From Marinobacterium sedimentorum (lineage in GTDB: Bacteria > Pseudomonadota > Gammaproteobacteria > Pseudomonadales > Balneatricaceae): a stretch of DNA of 64,000 bases. Positions 41,955 to 50,989 of the stretch are shown here, piece by piece (the stretch's first letter is position 1; every line of letters starts with the position of its first letter). Under the pieces are notes generated by a model. It was not told the DNA's origin. It did not search any database and saw only the letters and a list, made by a program, of their open reading frames with translations. The position numbers and the translations under genes are program-made. The stretch covers positions 1-64,000 of the forward strand of contig NZ_JALDYX010000025.1 of the NCBI RefSeq assembly GCF_024267675.1, given 5' to 3'.

Positions 41955-42749
41955 TCAGAGCCCGAAACTGGTGGCCAGCGTCCCCACCACCATAACCCAG
42001 CCGTCCACCAGTACAAACAGCATGATCTTGAACGGCAGCGAAATGATAACCGGCGACAGCATCATCATGCCCATGGCCATCAGCACACTGGCCACCACCA
42101 GATCGATCACCAGAAAAGGGATAAACAGCATGAAGCCGATCTGGAAGGCGGTTTTAAGCTCGCTGGTGACAAAAGCCGGCACCAGCACGGTAAAGGGTAT
42201 TTCCTCAACCGAGCTCACCCGCGGCGTTTTCGACAGCCGCATAAAGAGTTCGAGGTCACTTTCCCGTGTCTGCATGGACATGAAATCGCGAAATGGCGCC
42301 GCTGCGGCCTGTACGGCTTCCAGCGGTGCAAGCTGCTCGTTCAGGTAGGGCTGCACCGCAGCGGTGTTCACCCGCTCGATCACCGGTGTCATGATAAACA
42401 GGGTCAGGAACAACGCCAGGCCCATCAGCACCTGATTCGATGGCGTCTGCTGCAGCCCCAGCGCCTGGCGCAGAATGGCGAATACCACGATGATGCGGGT
42501 AAAGGCGGTCATCATCATGACCAGTGCCGGCAGGAACGTCAGCATGGTCATGAGCGCGAGAATCTGAATCGTCACGCTGTAGCTGGTACTGCCGTCATCC
42601 GCGGTGATGATATTAACCGCGGGTATGCCAATATCCTCAGCGCTTGCGGGCAGCGCCAGCAACACCAATAACGGCAACAGCAGCAGGGACCAGAAGCGTG
42701 CTACCCGGGGAATGCCCCCCGTCGAAATCCAGGCGATGGACCCTGTCAT
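41955..42749 (-). CDS. fliP: Flagellar export apparatus protein FliP
   Basis: A 264-residue protein with a cleavable signal sequence ending near ALPASAED, a periplasmic domain and four spans. The motifs MMTAFTRIIVVFAILRQALG and PNQVLMGLALFLTLFIMTPV are diagnostic. Core of the export gate with FliQ and FliR. The start overlaps the fliO stop by 4 bases. Confidence 0.96.
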   Translation of the reverse strand: MTGSIAWISTGGIPRVARFWSLLLLPLLVLLALPASAEDIGIPAVNIITADDGSTSYSVTIQILALMTMLTFLPALVMMMTAFTRIIVVFAILRQALGLQQTPSNQVLMGLALFLTLFIMTPVIERVNTAAVQPYLNEQLAPLEAVQAAAAPFRDFMSMQTRESDLELFMRLSKTPRVSSVEEIPFTVLVPAFVTSELKTAFQIGFMLFIPFLVIDLVVASVLMAMGMMMLSPVIISLPFKIMLFVLVDGWVMVVGTLATSFGL

Positions 42750-43300
42750 TGACGCTCCTTGCGTTCCAGCACTTCACGCAGCCTGGCACCGAATCCGGCA
42801 CCGGGGTCAGTTTCCACCACCGGCTGATCGAAGCGCTCCAGCAGGCTGACCCGCCCGGGCGCGACGCCCAGCAGCAGCTGCCTGCCGCCAACCTCGATCA
42901 GCACGGCCTTTTCCCGGGTTCCCAGCGGCAAGGCAGCGATAACCTTCAGGTGACGCCCCTGCACGCCCAGGCCGGTAAAACGCTTGATCAGCCAGAGCAC
43001 CAGCAGTATCGCCATGATCACGATCACCAGCCCCATCAGCAGCTGGCCGAGCATGGCGAAGGACACCGGATCCTGCATCGCCGGGCGCGCCATGGAGCCG
43101 GGTGCCAGGCTCAGGGCAGGCTCTGTCTGCAACTGAGTCTGGGCCTGCGATACCACCCCAGAAACGGCCCCTGAGACGGTTTCTGAAACAGTTCCCGCGA
43201 CAGCGCCGGACGCCGTTGTTGCCAAGGCAGCAGCAACGACCTGTGCCAGTGCAGCAGGTGCCGCCAGTGAGGAACACAGGATTACCAAGAGACGCCGCAT
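42746..43300 (-). CDS. fliO: Flagellar assembly protein FliO
   Basis: A 184-residue protein. A signal-like N-terminus precedes a low-complexity Ala/Val/Ser/Gly stretch with GAVAGTVSETVSGAVSGVVS. One membrane span (about 101-121, LMGLVIVIMAILLVLWLI) follows, and then the cytoplasmic FliO domain (KVIAALPLGTREKAVLIEVGGRQLLLG in pattern). FliO is a scaffold for FliP assembly. Overlaps fliP by 4 bases. Confidence 0.9.
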   Translation of the reverse strand: MRRLLVILCSSLAAPAALAQVVAAALATTASGAVAGTVSETVSGAVSGVVSQAQTQLQTEPALSLAPGSMARPAMQDPVSFAMLGQLLMGLVIVIMAILLVLWLIKRFTGLGVQGRHLKVIAALPLGTREKAVLIEVGGRQLLLGVAPGRVSLLERFDQPVVETDPGAGFGARLREVLERKERQ

Positions 43301-43303
43301 CCT

Positions 43304-43705
43304 TCAGCGCAGCTTCTTGATGCGTTCTTGCGGGCTGATTACGTCCGTCAGGCGAATGCCGTAACGCTCGTTCACCACTACCACCTCGCCATGGGCGATA
43401 AGGGTACCGTTCACCTTGACGTCCAGTGGCTCGCCGGCCATGCGACCGAGCTCGATCACCGAGCCCTGGCTAAGTTGCAGCAGGTTGCGGATGGCAATTT
43501 CGGTGTTGCCCACTTCCATGGACAGGGTCACCGGAATATCCAGAATCACATCCAGCTTGGGGTCACCCACAGGGGTGGACTCGTCTTTCAGTTCATCAAG
43601 CTCGACCGCCCGCGCGCCAGCGCCGCCGGCCTGCTCATCCATGGCGGCGGACCATTCGTCGCCCTTGCCCTGCGGGTCGGAACCCGCGTCCTTGTCATCA
43701 CTCAT
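43304..43705 (-). CDS. fliN: Flagellar motor switch protein FliN
   Basis: A 133-residue protein. An acidic, low-complexity N-terminus (1-50) is followed by the SpoA domain LDVILDIPVTLSMEVGNTEI and RNLLQLSQGSVIELGRMAGEPLDV in pattern. It forms the lower C-ring with FliM and is where export components dock. It is 93 bases after fliM, and that gap contains an isolated end of the dispersed repeat (43785-43800). Confidence 0.95.
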   Translation of the reverse strand: MSDDKDAGSDPQGKGDEWSAAMDEQAGGAGARAVELDELKDESTPVGDPKLDVILDIPVTLSMEVGNTEIAIRNLLQLSQGSVIELGRMAGEPLDVKVNGTLIAHGEVVVVNERYGIRLTDVISPQERIKKLR

Positions 43706-43784
43706 CTGTGCAGATACTCCAAAGCTCGCCGGCGGCGGCGGCCTGTCAGCCTGTGGATAAAATTCGTACCCGGATACCAGGCTT

Positions 43785-43800
43785 AGCAGCCTGTCGGGCT
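43785..43800 (+). repeat. Isolated end of the dispersed palindromic repeat
   Basis: AGCAGCCTGTCGGGCT is identical to the first 16 bases of copy D (55752) but has no body or second end. Its inner end runs into the fliM stop codon (43799-43801). It is either a relic left after deletion of an element or a solo unit. Confidence 0.6.
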
Positions 43801-44779
43801 AGTCCGTTGCCTTGACCTGATCAATGATTTTTACCGCCAGGTTCGATCTGGACACCCCCAGGCGGCAGCTAAAGGTAGGGACCCCAGCGGCACGCAGGAT
43901 CAGCTCCTGCGGAATGTCCACCGGAATCACGTCGCCAACTTCCAGCGCCATCACATCGCGCAGGGTCATATCCCGCTCGGCCAGCTGCAGGTTCAAATCC
44001 ACATCGGCCGACATGATGTCACGGCGCAGGGCCTGCATCCAGCGCTCGTCACCCTCTCGCTCGGCGGGTTGGAAGTTCGACACCAGCAGATCGCGGATCG
44101 GCTCCAGCATCGAATAGGGCATGGTGACCTGCAGCTCACCGCTGCCACCCTCCAGATCCACCTGAAAGGTGCTGACTACCACGACGTCCGTGGGACTGAC
44201 CACGTTCGCCATCGCCGGGTTCATTTCGTGCCCGACATGCTCGAAGTGCAAAGTCATCAGGGGACGCCAGGCTTCTTCAAGGTCGGCAAACAGCTGACCG
44301 AGTATCTTGCGTACCAGCCGGGTTTCGGTCGGCGTAAAATCGCGTCCCTCGATCTTGGCCTGACGGCCATCGCCACCGAAGAAGTTATCGACCAGCTTGA
44401 ACACCAGCTTGGCGTCCAGGATAAACAGCGCCGTGCCTTTGAGCGGCAAAGCCTTGACCAGGTTCATGCTGGTCGGCAGGTAGAGCGTATGCACATAGTC
44501 GCCGTACTTCATGACCTGCACGCCGCCGACCGTCACATCCACGGTACGGCGCAGCAGGTTAAACAGGGTCAGGCGGGTATGGCGGGCAAAACGTTCGTTA
44601 ATCAGTTCCAGCGCAGGCATGCGCCCGCGCACGATCCGCTCCTGGTTTGCCAGGTCGTAGGACTTTACACCACCGGATTCGAGTTCATCCGCCTCATCGC
44701 CGGTACCGATGTCACCATCGTCCACGCCGTGAAGCAGAGCATCAATCTCATCCTGTGACAGCAGATCTTTAACCGACAT
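43799..44779 (-). CDS. fliM: Flagellar motor switch protein FliM
   Basis: A 326-residue protein. The N-terminal LLSQDEIDALLHGVD is the CheY-P-binding segment. The middle CheC-like domain follows, and the C-terminal SpoA domain contains LEVGDVIPVDIPQELILRAAG. The CheY-binding segment is intact although no cheY is found in the window. It begins 17 bases after fliL. Confidence 0.96.
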   Translation of the reverse strand: MSVKDLLSQDEIDALLHGVDDGDIGTGDEADELESGGVKSYDLANQERIVRGRMPALELINERFARHTRLTLFNLLRRTVDVTVGGVQVMKYGDYVHTLYLPTSMNLVKALPLKGTALFILDAKLVFKLVDNFFGGDGRQAKIEGRDFTPTETRLVRKILGQLFADLEEAWRPLMTLHFEHVGHEMNPAMANVVSPTDVVVVSTFQVDLEGGSGELQVTMPYSMLEPIRDLLVSNFQPAEREGDERWMQALRRDIMSADVDLNLQLAERDMTLRDVMALEVGDVIPVDIPQELILRAAGVPTFSCRLGVSRSNLAVKIIDQVKATD

Positions 44780-44796
44780 GCGTGCTGCCTATTCCG

Positions 44797-45324
44797 TTAC
44801 TGCATGACAAAATTGGTAAACAGCAGAGCTTCAACACCGGGGCGCCCTGCTTTCTCCTGCAAAATCCCCTGCAGCAGCTCCAGCGCCTCGGTGCGCAAGC
44901 GAATCTTGCCATCCATCGTCTGCAACTGTTCAAACTTCTGCGTCGATAAAAGTGCGTTGAGCCGGGCCACGATCAGCGGCATGTGCAGATTCAGCACATC
45001 GACCACCTCCTGTTCACGGCTCTTGGCTTCGACATAGGCCTGCAGAAAGTGCCGTTTGCCGTCATCCGAGGCCAGGGTCACAACAAACATAGGCCGGCCT
45101 TCGAGCGTGCGAACCTTGGTATAGAGCGCCTTGGCCTTGACCACAGGAGCCGCCGCACCGCTCGCGGCTGGGTCCGTACTATCGCTGCCGGACAACATGA
45201 AGAAAGCCGCGACGCCACCGCCACCGATCAGCAGTGCCAGCAAGACTACCACCAACATCATCAGGCGACCGGACTTTGCCGACTTGTCCTTTGCCACATC
45301 TTCCACTGCATTATCCTGTGCCAT
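44797..45324 (-). CDS. fliL: Flagellar basal body-associated protein FliL
   Basis: A 175-residue protein from the ATG at 45324 (GGAGAG upstream); the frame is open four codons further to a GTG. One membrane span (LMMLVVVLLALLIGGGGVAAFF) precedes a periplasmic stomatin-like domain. FliL surrounds the stator and increases torque. It is the first gene of the fliLMNOPQR-flhB run; no clear promoter was found in the 80 bases upstream. Confidence 0.92.
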   Translation of the reverse strand: MAQDNAVEDVAKDKSAKSGRLMMLVVVLLALLIGGGGVAAFFMLSGSDSTDPAASGAAAPVVKAKALYTKVRTLEGRPMFVVTLASDDGKRHFLQAYVEAKSREQEVVDVLNLHMPLIVARLNALLSTQKFEQLQTMDGKIRLRTEALELLQGILQEKAGRPGVEALLFTNFVMQ

Positions 45325-45404
45325 CTGTCTCTCCACCTGCCCGGAGGTCTAATATAACACACTGATTTTAAGGCTCTATCAAAGACTCACTGCGGTTTTT
45401 CAGC

Positions 45405-47237
45405 TCAGGCGTAATCATCCACCAGCGACCGGCTCGACCTCGCCACAGGGGCCACAGTCGCAGCCGGATCCTCATCCTGCTCGGCCATCAGCCCGACACC
45501 GCCGCCGGCACCGGGCGCAGAGCGTTCACGACGCTCTGAATCATCGGCCACCGAGCTGTTTTCAAGATTGAGCCCCTGCTCCGCCAGCATCTCGCGCAGG
45601 CGTGGCATCTGCTGTTCGAGCGCATCCCTTACCTGGGCATGGGGCGAGGTAAAGCTAAGGCTCGCCTGATCCTGATTCAGCTGCAGACGCACATGCAGGG
45701 TACCCAGTTCCGGCGGATCCAGCCGAATTTCAGCCACCTGCAGGCTGCCGGCCGTCATCAGCAGCACCCGCTCCGAAATGGCCTGCCCCCAGGCTGCGTT
45801 ACCCTGTGACAGTCCCGGCGAAAGTCCGGGCGGCATACTTTGCAGCTGCGTCGCTAGCGGATTCAGCGGCTGCGCTGCCCGAGCTCCTTCAACACCGGTT
45901 CGCTGCATCCCTGCCTGCAGGGCACTGTCATCACCCTGGGCATCGGCGCCCGCTTCAGCAGCGCCCGCGAGGCGCACCATACTGTCCGCCATGCTCAGCC
46001 GCGCAGACGCCTGCTCTGCGCCTGCATCAGCGCCAAGACCAGGGGCAGGGGCAGTGGATAGCGTCGGCACAGGACCAAGCTCAGCGCCCGGCAGGCGCGG
46101 CGGCGGACCCGCCAGTGCAGGCTCGGCGGCCATTGTGACACCAGCCGGTGCGACCTCAAAACGCGGCCCTGCATCCTGGGCTTGCTGCGCCTGCAAGGCC
46201 TGCAGTACCGCTGGCGGCAGTGCCTGGCCAGCATCCCGCTGAATCGCGCTCATCAGGGTTTGAATATCTGCAGGCGGCTGTGCCTGGCCGGCATCAGGCT
46301 GTATCGCGCTCATCAGGGTCTGAATATCCGCAGCCGGCGCACTAGCCATGGCCGCGGTATTCGGGGTAACAGTGCCCGCAATATTCACAGCGGTATTAAT
46401 AACAGCCTGTACCTGAGGCGCGGCAGCAACATCGCCATCGACCGCGTCTGTGGTTATATCTGCACCCTCAGTCGCTACTGCAAATTGCGGCACAGCCTCC
46501 ACCTGAGTCGCGCTTTCATCCTGCACGGCAAAGGGTGCCGCAACCCTGGACGGCAGCAACGCATCGGCTTCCTGATCTACCTTCTGACCTAGCTTCTGAT
46601 CAACCTCTTGATCCGCAACCTGAGCAGAGATTCGTGCATCGGCCTCAAGATTCCCCTCAGGATTCGCGCCCGCCTCAGCGGCACCCTCAGTGGCAGTATC
46701 GGTGCTGACTGAATGATCCCCGACCTCTGGCAGGCTCTTGCCGCCGGTGGCCTGCTGGATAGAGCGTTCAGGCGCTGCGGCAGCCCCTGGCTCAGCCCTG
46801 GCGGGCACGCCACTGAGCACCGCACTCCCCTCGGCCGCACGGGCCTGGGCCTGCAGCGATGCCGGCGGAAAGCCCCGCGCCGGTTGCACCTGCGCAGAGG
46901 TTCGTACATCTGCCCCAGGATTGCCCTCAGGATTCGCGTCCGCCTCAGCAGCACCATTAGCAGCACCATTAGCAGCACTGTTAGCGGCAGCGTCAGTGGC
47001 AGTATCGGTGCTGACTGGATTATCCCCGGCGCCTGGCAGGCTCTTGCCGCCGGTGTTTTCAGGTGACCCTGCATCCTGGGGCTGCGGCAATTTTTCGCCG
47101 CCGGCACGCTCCGCGGCCAGCACTCCGGAAAAATCCGCAGCCCCGCCAACGGAGGCTGCAGAGCCAGCGCCGGCGGCTGTCGCAACGGGTCCGGACAACG
47201 CAGTAACAGAGGTGGCAGGCAATAAAGAGGCAAGCAT
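45405..47237 (-). CDS. fliK: Flagellar hook-length control protein FliK
   Basis: A 610-residue protein from the ATG at 47237 (GGAG upstream); a longer frame to 47372 is cysteine-rich and implausible. The first 430 residues are Ala/Pro/Gly/Gln-rich. The C-terminal globular domain contains QVAEIRLDPPELGTLHVRLQ and LREMLAEQGLNLENSSV, the part that signals FlhB to switch substrate. The linker contains long internal duplications (46239-46342 and 46621-47057). As a molecular ruler, its length should track hook length. It follows fliJ directly. Confidence 0.9.
   Translation of the reverse strand: MLASLLPATSVTALSGPVATAAGAGSAASVGGAADFSGVLAAERAGGEKLPQPQDAGSPENTGGKSLPGAGDNPVSTDTATDAAANSAANGAANGAAEADANPEGNPGADVRTSAQVQPARGFPPASLQAQARAAEGSAVLSGVPARAEPGAAAAPERSIQQATGGKSLPEVGDHSVSTDTATEGAAEAGANPEGNLEADARISAQVADQEVDQKLGQKVDQEADALLPSRVAAPFAVQDESATQVEAVPQFAVATEGADITTDAVDGDVAAAPQVQAVINTAVNIAGTVTPNTAAMASAPAADIQTLMSAIQPDAGQAQPPADIQTLMSAIQRDAGQALPPAVLQALQAQQAQDAGPRFEVAPAGVTMAAEPALAGPPPRLPGAELGPVPTLSTAPAPGLGADAGAEQASARLSMADSMVRLAGAAEAGADAQGDDSALQAGMQRTGVEGARAAQPLNPLATQLQSMPPGLSPGLSQGNAAWGQAISERVLLMTAGSLQVAEIRLDPPELGTLHVRLQLNQDQASLSFTSPHAQVRDALEQQMPRLREMLAEQGLNLENSSVADDSERRERSAPGAGGGVGLMAEQDEDPAATVAPVARSSRSLVDDYA
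46221..46342 (-). repeat. Tandem 60-bp repeat within fliK
   Basis: Two adjacent copies encode ADIQTLMSAIQ-x-DAGQA-x-PP (20 residues each), differing at only a few positions. The unit is in frame, so copy-number change would lengthen or shorten the FliK ruler by 20 residues. Confidence 0.75.
46621..47057 (-). repeat. Two long in-frame duplicated segments within fliK
   Basis: 46621-46750 and 46891-47057 encode matching blocks: GGKSLPEVGDHSVSTDTAT and GGKSLPGAGDNPVSTDTAT, each followed by an Ala-rich stretch, ANPEGN and AD-x-R-x-SAQV. The second also holds extra NGAANGAA-type repeats. They are separated by about 140 bases of unrelated coding sequence. Confidence 0.7.
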
Positions 47238-47371
47238 GGCAGCTCCAAGGTGATAGCAACTGCGGGTACCCATGCAGATTGCAGGCCAACCAGCCGCAAT
47301 GGCTTTCGCCCATGACCGCTGGCGCTGGCAGCTGATCCGGCTGCAGCAATCCATACAGGCGGAACACGCCA

Positions 47372-47815
47372 TCAGATAAAGGGCGGGCGCACCCGCTGCG
47401 AACGCTCATCGAGCTCCTTTTGCAGCTGCTTCTCTGTCTCGGCGCGCTCCTGGGTCAGGGCTCGGTCGGCCAGATTATTCATGGCGCACTGGTGGCCGTA
47501 TACCTGACGCCAGTATTGCTCAACCTGCTCCAGCTGATCGGCGTTGGTTTTCATGGTTTCGCGATGCTGGCGAATGCTGGCTTCAATTTTCTCGACGAAG
47601 GCCCGTGCCATCAGCATCTGACCCACGGCAATTCCCGCCTGCCCCTGCTGCTGGAATTGCTGCTGATATTCGCTCAGGAACTGCTCGAGCTGCAGCAAGG
47701 TCGCCTCGCCCTGATTCACCCGGGCCTGACTGTCGGCCAGAAACTGATCGGCCTGGCGCTTCTTGCGCTGCGCCAGGTCCTGCAGCAGGGCCATGCGCTG
47801 GGAGCGTTTTTTCAT
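47372..47815 (-). CDS. fliJ: Flagellar export chaperone FliJ
   Basis: A 147-residue, almost entirely helical, charged protein (LQDLAQRKKRQADQFLADSQ and following) forming the two-stranded coiled coil typical of FliJ. It acts as the central stalk of the FliI ATPase and in chaperone recycling. It overlaps fliI by 4 bases. Confidence 0.9.
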   Translation of the reverse strand: MKKRSQRMALLQDLAQRKKRQADQFLADSQARVNQGEATLLQLEQFLSEYQQQFQQQGQAGIAVGQMLMARAFVEKIEASIRQHRETMKTNADQLEQVEQYWRQVYGHQCAMNNLADRALTQERAETEKQLQKELDERSQRVRPPFI

Positions 47816-49197
47816 CGCCGCACCCCGGCGACAGGCGTCACAGCGGCGGGATTACCCATGGCGGGTTTGGGCGGTGGCGACAGCACCATCGACAGTTCCT
47901 GAATGCACTGCGCCATGGGCTTGGCCTCATTCAGGCTCTGCTGCAGAAAACTGCGCAGCACCGGCATGCGCTCTATGGCAAAATCCGTGTCCGCATCACT
48001 GCCCTTGCTGTAGGCACCCACGGTAATCAGGTCTTCGTTCTGCTGGTAGCGTGACATCAGCTGCTTGAAACGCATGGCCAGCGCCAGATGAGCCTCCCCC
48101 ACGATCGAGGGCATCGCCCGGCTGATGGAGGCCTCCACATCAATGGCCGGGTAATGACCCTGCTCGGCGAGGCGGCGCGACAACACCACATGACCATCCA
48201 GAATGGCCCGCGCCGCATCGGCCACCGGGTCCTGCTGGTCGTCCCCTTCGGTAAGCACCGTATAAAAAGCCGTGATGGAACCGCCCCCGGTCGCGCCATT
48301 GCCCGCCCGCTCCACCAGACGCGGCAGCTTGGCAAACACCGACGGCGGATATCCCTTGGTGGCCGGCGGTTCACCCACCGCCAGGGCGATTTCACGCTGA
48401 GCCTGGGCATAACGCGTAAGGGAGTCCATCAGCAGCAGCACATTGCGCCCCTGGGCGCGAAAATATTCAGCAATGCGGGTTGCCAGCTGCGCGGCCCGCA
48501 GGCGCATCAGGGGAGAATCATCAGCAGGGGACGCTACTACCACGGAGCGCGCCAGGCCGGCCGCCCCCAGGTTGTGTTCGATAAACTCCTTGACTTCGCG
48601 GCCGCGCTCGCCGATCAGACCCACAACAATAATGTCGGCTTCGGTGTAGCGCGTCATCATGCCCAGCAGCACCGACTTGCCCACACCGCTGCCGGCAAAC
48701 AGACCCAGACGCTGGCCGCGACCCACGGTGAGCAACGAGTTGATGGCGCGAATGCCGACATCCAGCGTCTGTTCGATGGGATGGCGATTCAGCGGATTAA
48801 TCACCTCGCCGCCCAGGGATACGCGCTCGACAGCCTCGATCGGGCCCTTGCCATCCAGCGGCTTGCCGACACCATTAAGCACCCGCCCCAGCAGGCCGGG
48901 CCCCACATCCACCTGCCCGGCTCCGCCCAGCGGCGTGATGCGCGCACCCGGCTGCAGGCCGTCGATGCTGTCCAGCGGCATCAGGTAAATACGATCTCCG
49001 GAGAACCCCACCACCTCGGCCTCGACCCGTACGCCGGGGCGCACCTGAATCTCGCAGTTGTCGCCGATGGCAACCTGCAGACCCACGGCTTCAAGCGTCA
49101 GGCCGATAAGACGGGTAATGCGACCTTCCACCAGCGGGCGCACGGCGCTGTAGCTTATATCCAGATGGCGTTGCATGCGCTGCAGCAGACGGGACAT
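47812..49197 (-). CDS. fliI: Flagellum-specific ATP synthase FliI
   Basis: A 461-residue export ATPase related to the F1 beta subunit. Walker A is GLFAGSGVGKSVLLG (about 164-178), Walker B is VLLLMDSLTRYAQAQREIAL, and the sequence GEPPATKGYPPSVFAKLPRLVERAG in pattern is typical. It energises unfolding and loading of export substrates with FliH and FliJ. It starts 15 bases after fliH. Confidence 0.97.
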   Translation of the reverse strand: MSRLLQRMQRHLDISYSAVRPLVEGRITRLIGLTLEAVGLQVAIGDNCEIQVRPGVRVEAEVVGFSGDRIYLMPLDSIDGLQPGARITPLGGAGQVDVGPGLLGRVLNGVGKPLDGKGPIEAVERVSLGGEVINPLNRHPIEQTLDVGIRAINSLLTVGRGQRLGLFAGSGVGKSVLLGMMTRYTEADIIVVGLIGERGREVKEFIEHNLGAAGLARSVVVASPADDSPLMRLRAAQLATRIAEYFRAQGRNVLLLMDSLTRYAQAQREIALAVGEPPATKGYPPSVFAKLPRLVERAGNGATGGGSITAFYTVLTEGDDQQDPVADAARAILDGHVVLSRRLAEQGHYPAIDVEASISRAMPSIVGEAHLALAMRFKQLMSRYQQNEDLITVGAYSKGSDADTDFAIERMPVLRSFLQQSLNEAKPMAQCIQELSMVLSPPPKPAMGNPAAVTPVAGVRR

Positions 49198-49212
49198 GGC
49201 GTCAAATTTCCG

Positions 49213-49965
49213 TCACTTGGCGCTGTCGTCAGGGCCAGACTCGGTCAGACGTGACAGCAGTTGATCGGCAGCCTGGCGAAAACGGCTCTCTACGCGGCTA
49301 TCCACCCGGCAATTGGCAGTCTTGATGACACAACCGCCGGCACTGATGCCGGCATCGGGTACCAGCTCGCGGTCATCCCTTGCCTCCACCAGCGGCTGCA
49401 GCAGCACTTCGTCTTCCGGATTCACATGGATGCGCACGGCGCCGCCTTCGCTGGGCAACTGCGCCAGCGCGTCCTGCACCGCCTGCAGAATCAGCGCCGG
49501 CTGACTGCTGAGTTCGTGCCCGGTCACAGCCTGAGCCAGCGAGGTTACCAGACTGAGCAGGCACTGCTCCAGCTGCTCGCCTTGCTGGGCCAGCGGCGCT
49601 TCGAGTTCGCCCAGCAGCTGCGACAGGCGTTCCAGGGAGCGGTCAATTTCCACCTTGCCCTGTTTCAAGCCTTCGGCGTGGCCCTTGAGGCGCCCTTCTT
49701 CGAGCCCCTTGGAAAGCCCCTCGCGGTAGCCTTCGTCCAGTCCTTCCTGGCGCGCCTCATCGGTGATCTGCTCCAGCTCCGCCAGCGTCATCTTGGCGCC
49801 GCCAAACAACTGTTCCTCGGGCTCCAGCTGTTCCTCTACCGCCGACTCCTGTCGCTGCACCAGCGCCACCAGATGCGCACCCTGCACCCGGGGCAGCTGC
49901 CAGGGCAGCACCAGACCCACATCGGCGGCGGGAATACGTGTCGGTTTTTTGTCAGATGGGTTCAT
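49213..49965 (-). CDS. fliH: Flagellar assembly protein FliH
   Basis: A 250-residue protein from the ATG at 49965 (GAGGT upstream); the frame is open to 49992. It has an elongated central region with GxxxG-type repeats (GLDEGYREGLSKGLEEGRLK, then GHAEGLKQGK), a hallmark of FliH. The C-terminal domain follows with LPSEGGAVRIHVNPEDEVLL. It forms the peripheral stalk that regulates FliI. Confidence 0.93.
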   Translation of the reverse strand: MNPSDKKPTRIPAADVGLVLPWQLPRVQGAHLVALVQRQESAVEEQLEPEEQLFGGAKMTLAELEQITDEARQEGLDEGYREGLSKGLEEGRLKGHAEGLKQGKVEIDRSLERLSQLLGELEAPLAQQGEQLEQCLLSLVTSLAQAVTGHELSSQPALILQAVQDALAQLPSEGGAVRIHVNPEDEVLLQPLVEARDDRELVPDAGISAGGCVIKTANCRVDSRVESRFRQAADQLLSRLTESGPDDSAK

Positions 49966-49972
49966 GGCGACC

Positions 49973-50989
49973 TCAGACCAGTTCCTCGCCACCGCCGGCG
50001 AGCATTATCTCGCCGTCATCGGCCAGGCGACGTGCCACTGTGAGGATTTCCTTCTGTGCCGTTTCCACTTCGCTGACCCGCACAGGCCCCTTGGCCTCCA
50101 GGTCATCACGCAGCAGCTCGGCGGCACGCTTGGACATGTTCTTGAAGATCTTTTCCTGCAGCGCCGTATCGGCGCCCTTGAGCGCGATGACCAGAAGATC
50201 GGTGGAGACTTCACGCAGCAGAACCTGCACGCCCTTGTCGTCCAGATCCAGCAGGTTGTCGAAGACAAACATCAGATCGGCGATCTGCGATGCCAGGCCC
50301 TCATCAGCCTCGCGAATGCCATCCATGACCTCGGCTTCCACGCTGCTGTCGATAAAGTTCATGATGCTGGCGGTAGCCTTGATACCGCCGAGGGTGGAGG
50401 TCTGACTGCTGGAGCCGCGACCGGTCAACTGCGCCTCGAACATGTCGTTCAGCTCCTGCATTGCCTGGGGCTGAATCTGATCCAGCGCCGAGACGCGCAT
50501 CAGTATATCGAGCCGAACCCGGTCGTCGAAATAGGTCAGCACGTGGGCCGCCTGATCGGGGTCGAGGTAAGCGATTACTACCGCCTGAATCTGCGGGTGC
50601 TCGAAGCGGATGACTTCAGCGATCTGGCGCGCCTCCATCCAGCGCAGCGTATCGAGTCCCGAGGTATTGGTACTCATCAGGATACGATCGATCAGGGTCT
50701 TGGCCTTTTCCTCGCCCAGCGCCTGATTCAGCATGGCGCGAATATAGCGGTCGTTGTTGATGCCAATGCCGGTCTGATCGCTGACCACATGCATAAAATC
50801 CGACACCACCGCCTCAACCCGCGACTGAGGCACGTTACTCAGGCGCGTCATGGCATAGCCGATGCGCTGCACTTCCTTGGGGCCCAGATGCTTGAGCACC
50901 TCGGCGGCATCCGCCTCGCCCAGACTGATCAGCAGTATCGCCGCCTTTTCAATATCATCCAGGGCGCCGCCCCCGGCATCATCACTCAT
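49973..50989 (-). CDS. fliG: Flagellar motor switch protein FliG
   Basis: A 338-residue protein with N-terminal DDIEKAAILLISLGEADAAEVLKHL in pattern (FliF-binding domain), the middle EHPQIQAVVIAYLDPDQAA segment, and the C-terminal torque domain with LMFVFDNLLDLDDKGVQVLL. It links the MS ring to the C ring and contacts the stator. The start overlaps fliF by 8 bases. Confidence 0.97.
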   Translation of the reverse strand: MSDDAGGGALDDIEKAAILLISLGEADAAEVLKHLGPKEVQRIGYAMTRLSNVPQSRVEAVVSDFMHVVSDQTGIGINNDRYIRAMLNQALGEEKAKTLIDRILMSTNTSGLDTLRWMEARQIAEVIRFEHPQIQAVVIAYLDPDQAAHVLTYFDDRVRLDILMRVSALDQIQPQAMQELNDMFEAQLTGRGSSSQTSTLGGIKATASIMNFIDSSVEAEVMDGIREADEGLASQIADLMFVFDNLLDLDDKGVQVLLREVSTDLLVIALKGADTALQEKIFKNMSKRAAELLRDDLEAKGPVRVSEVETAQKEILTVARRLADDGEIMLAGGGEELV

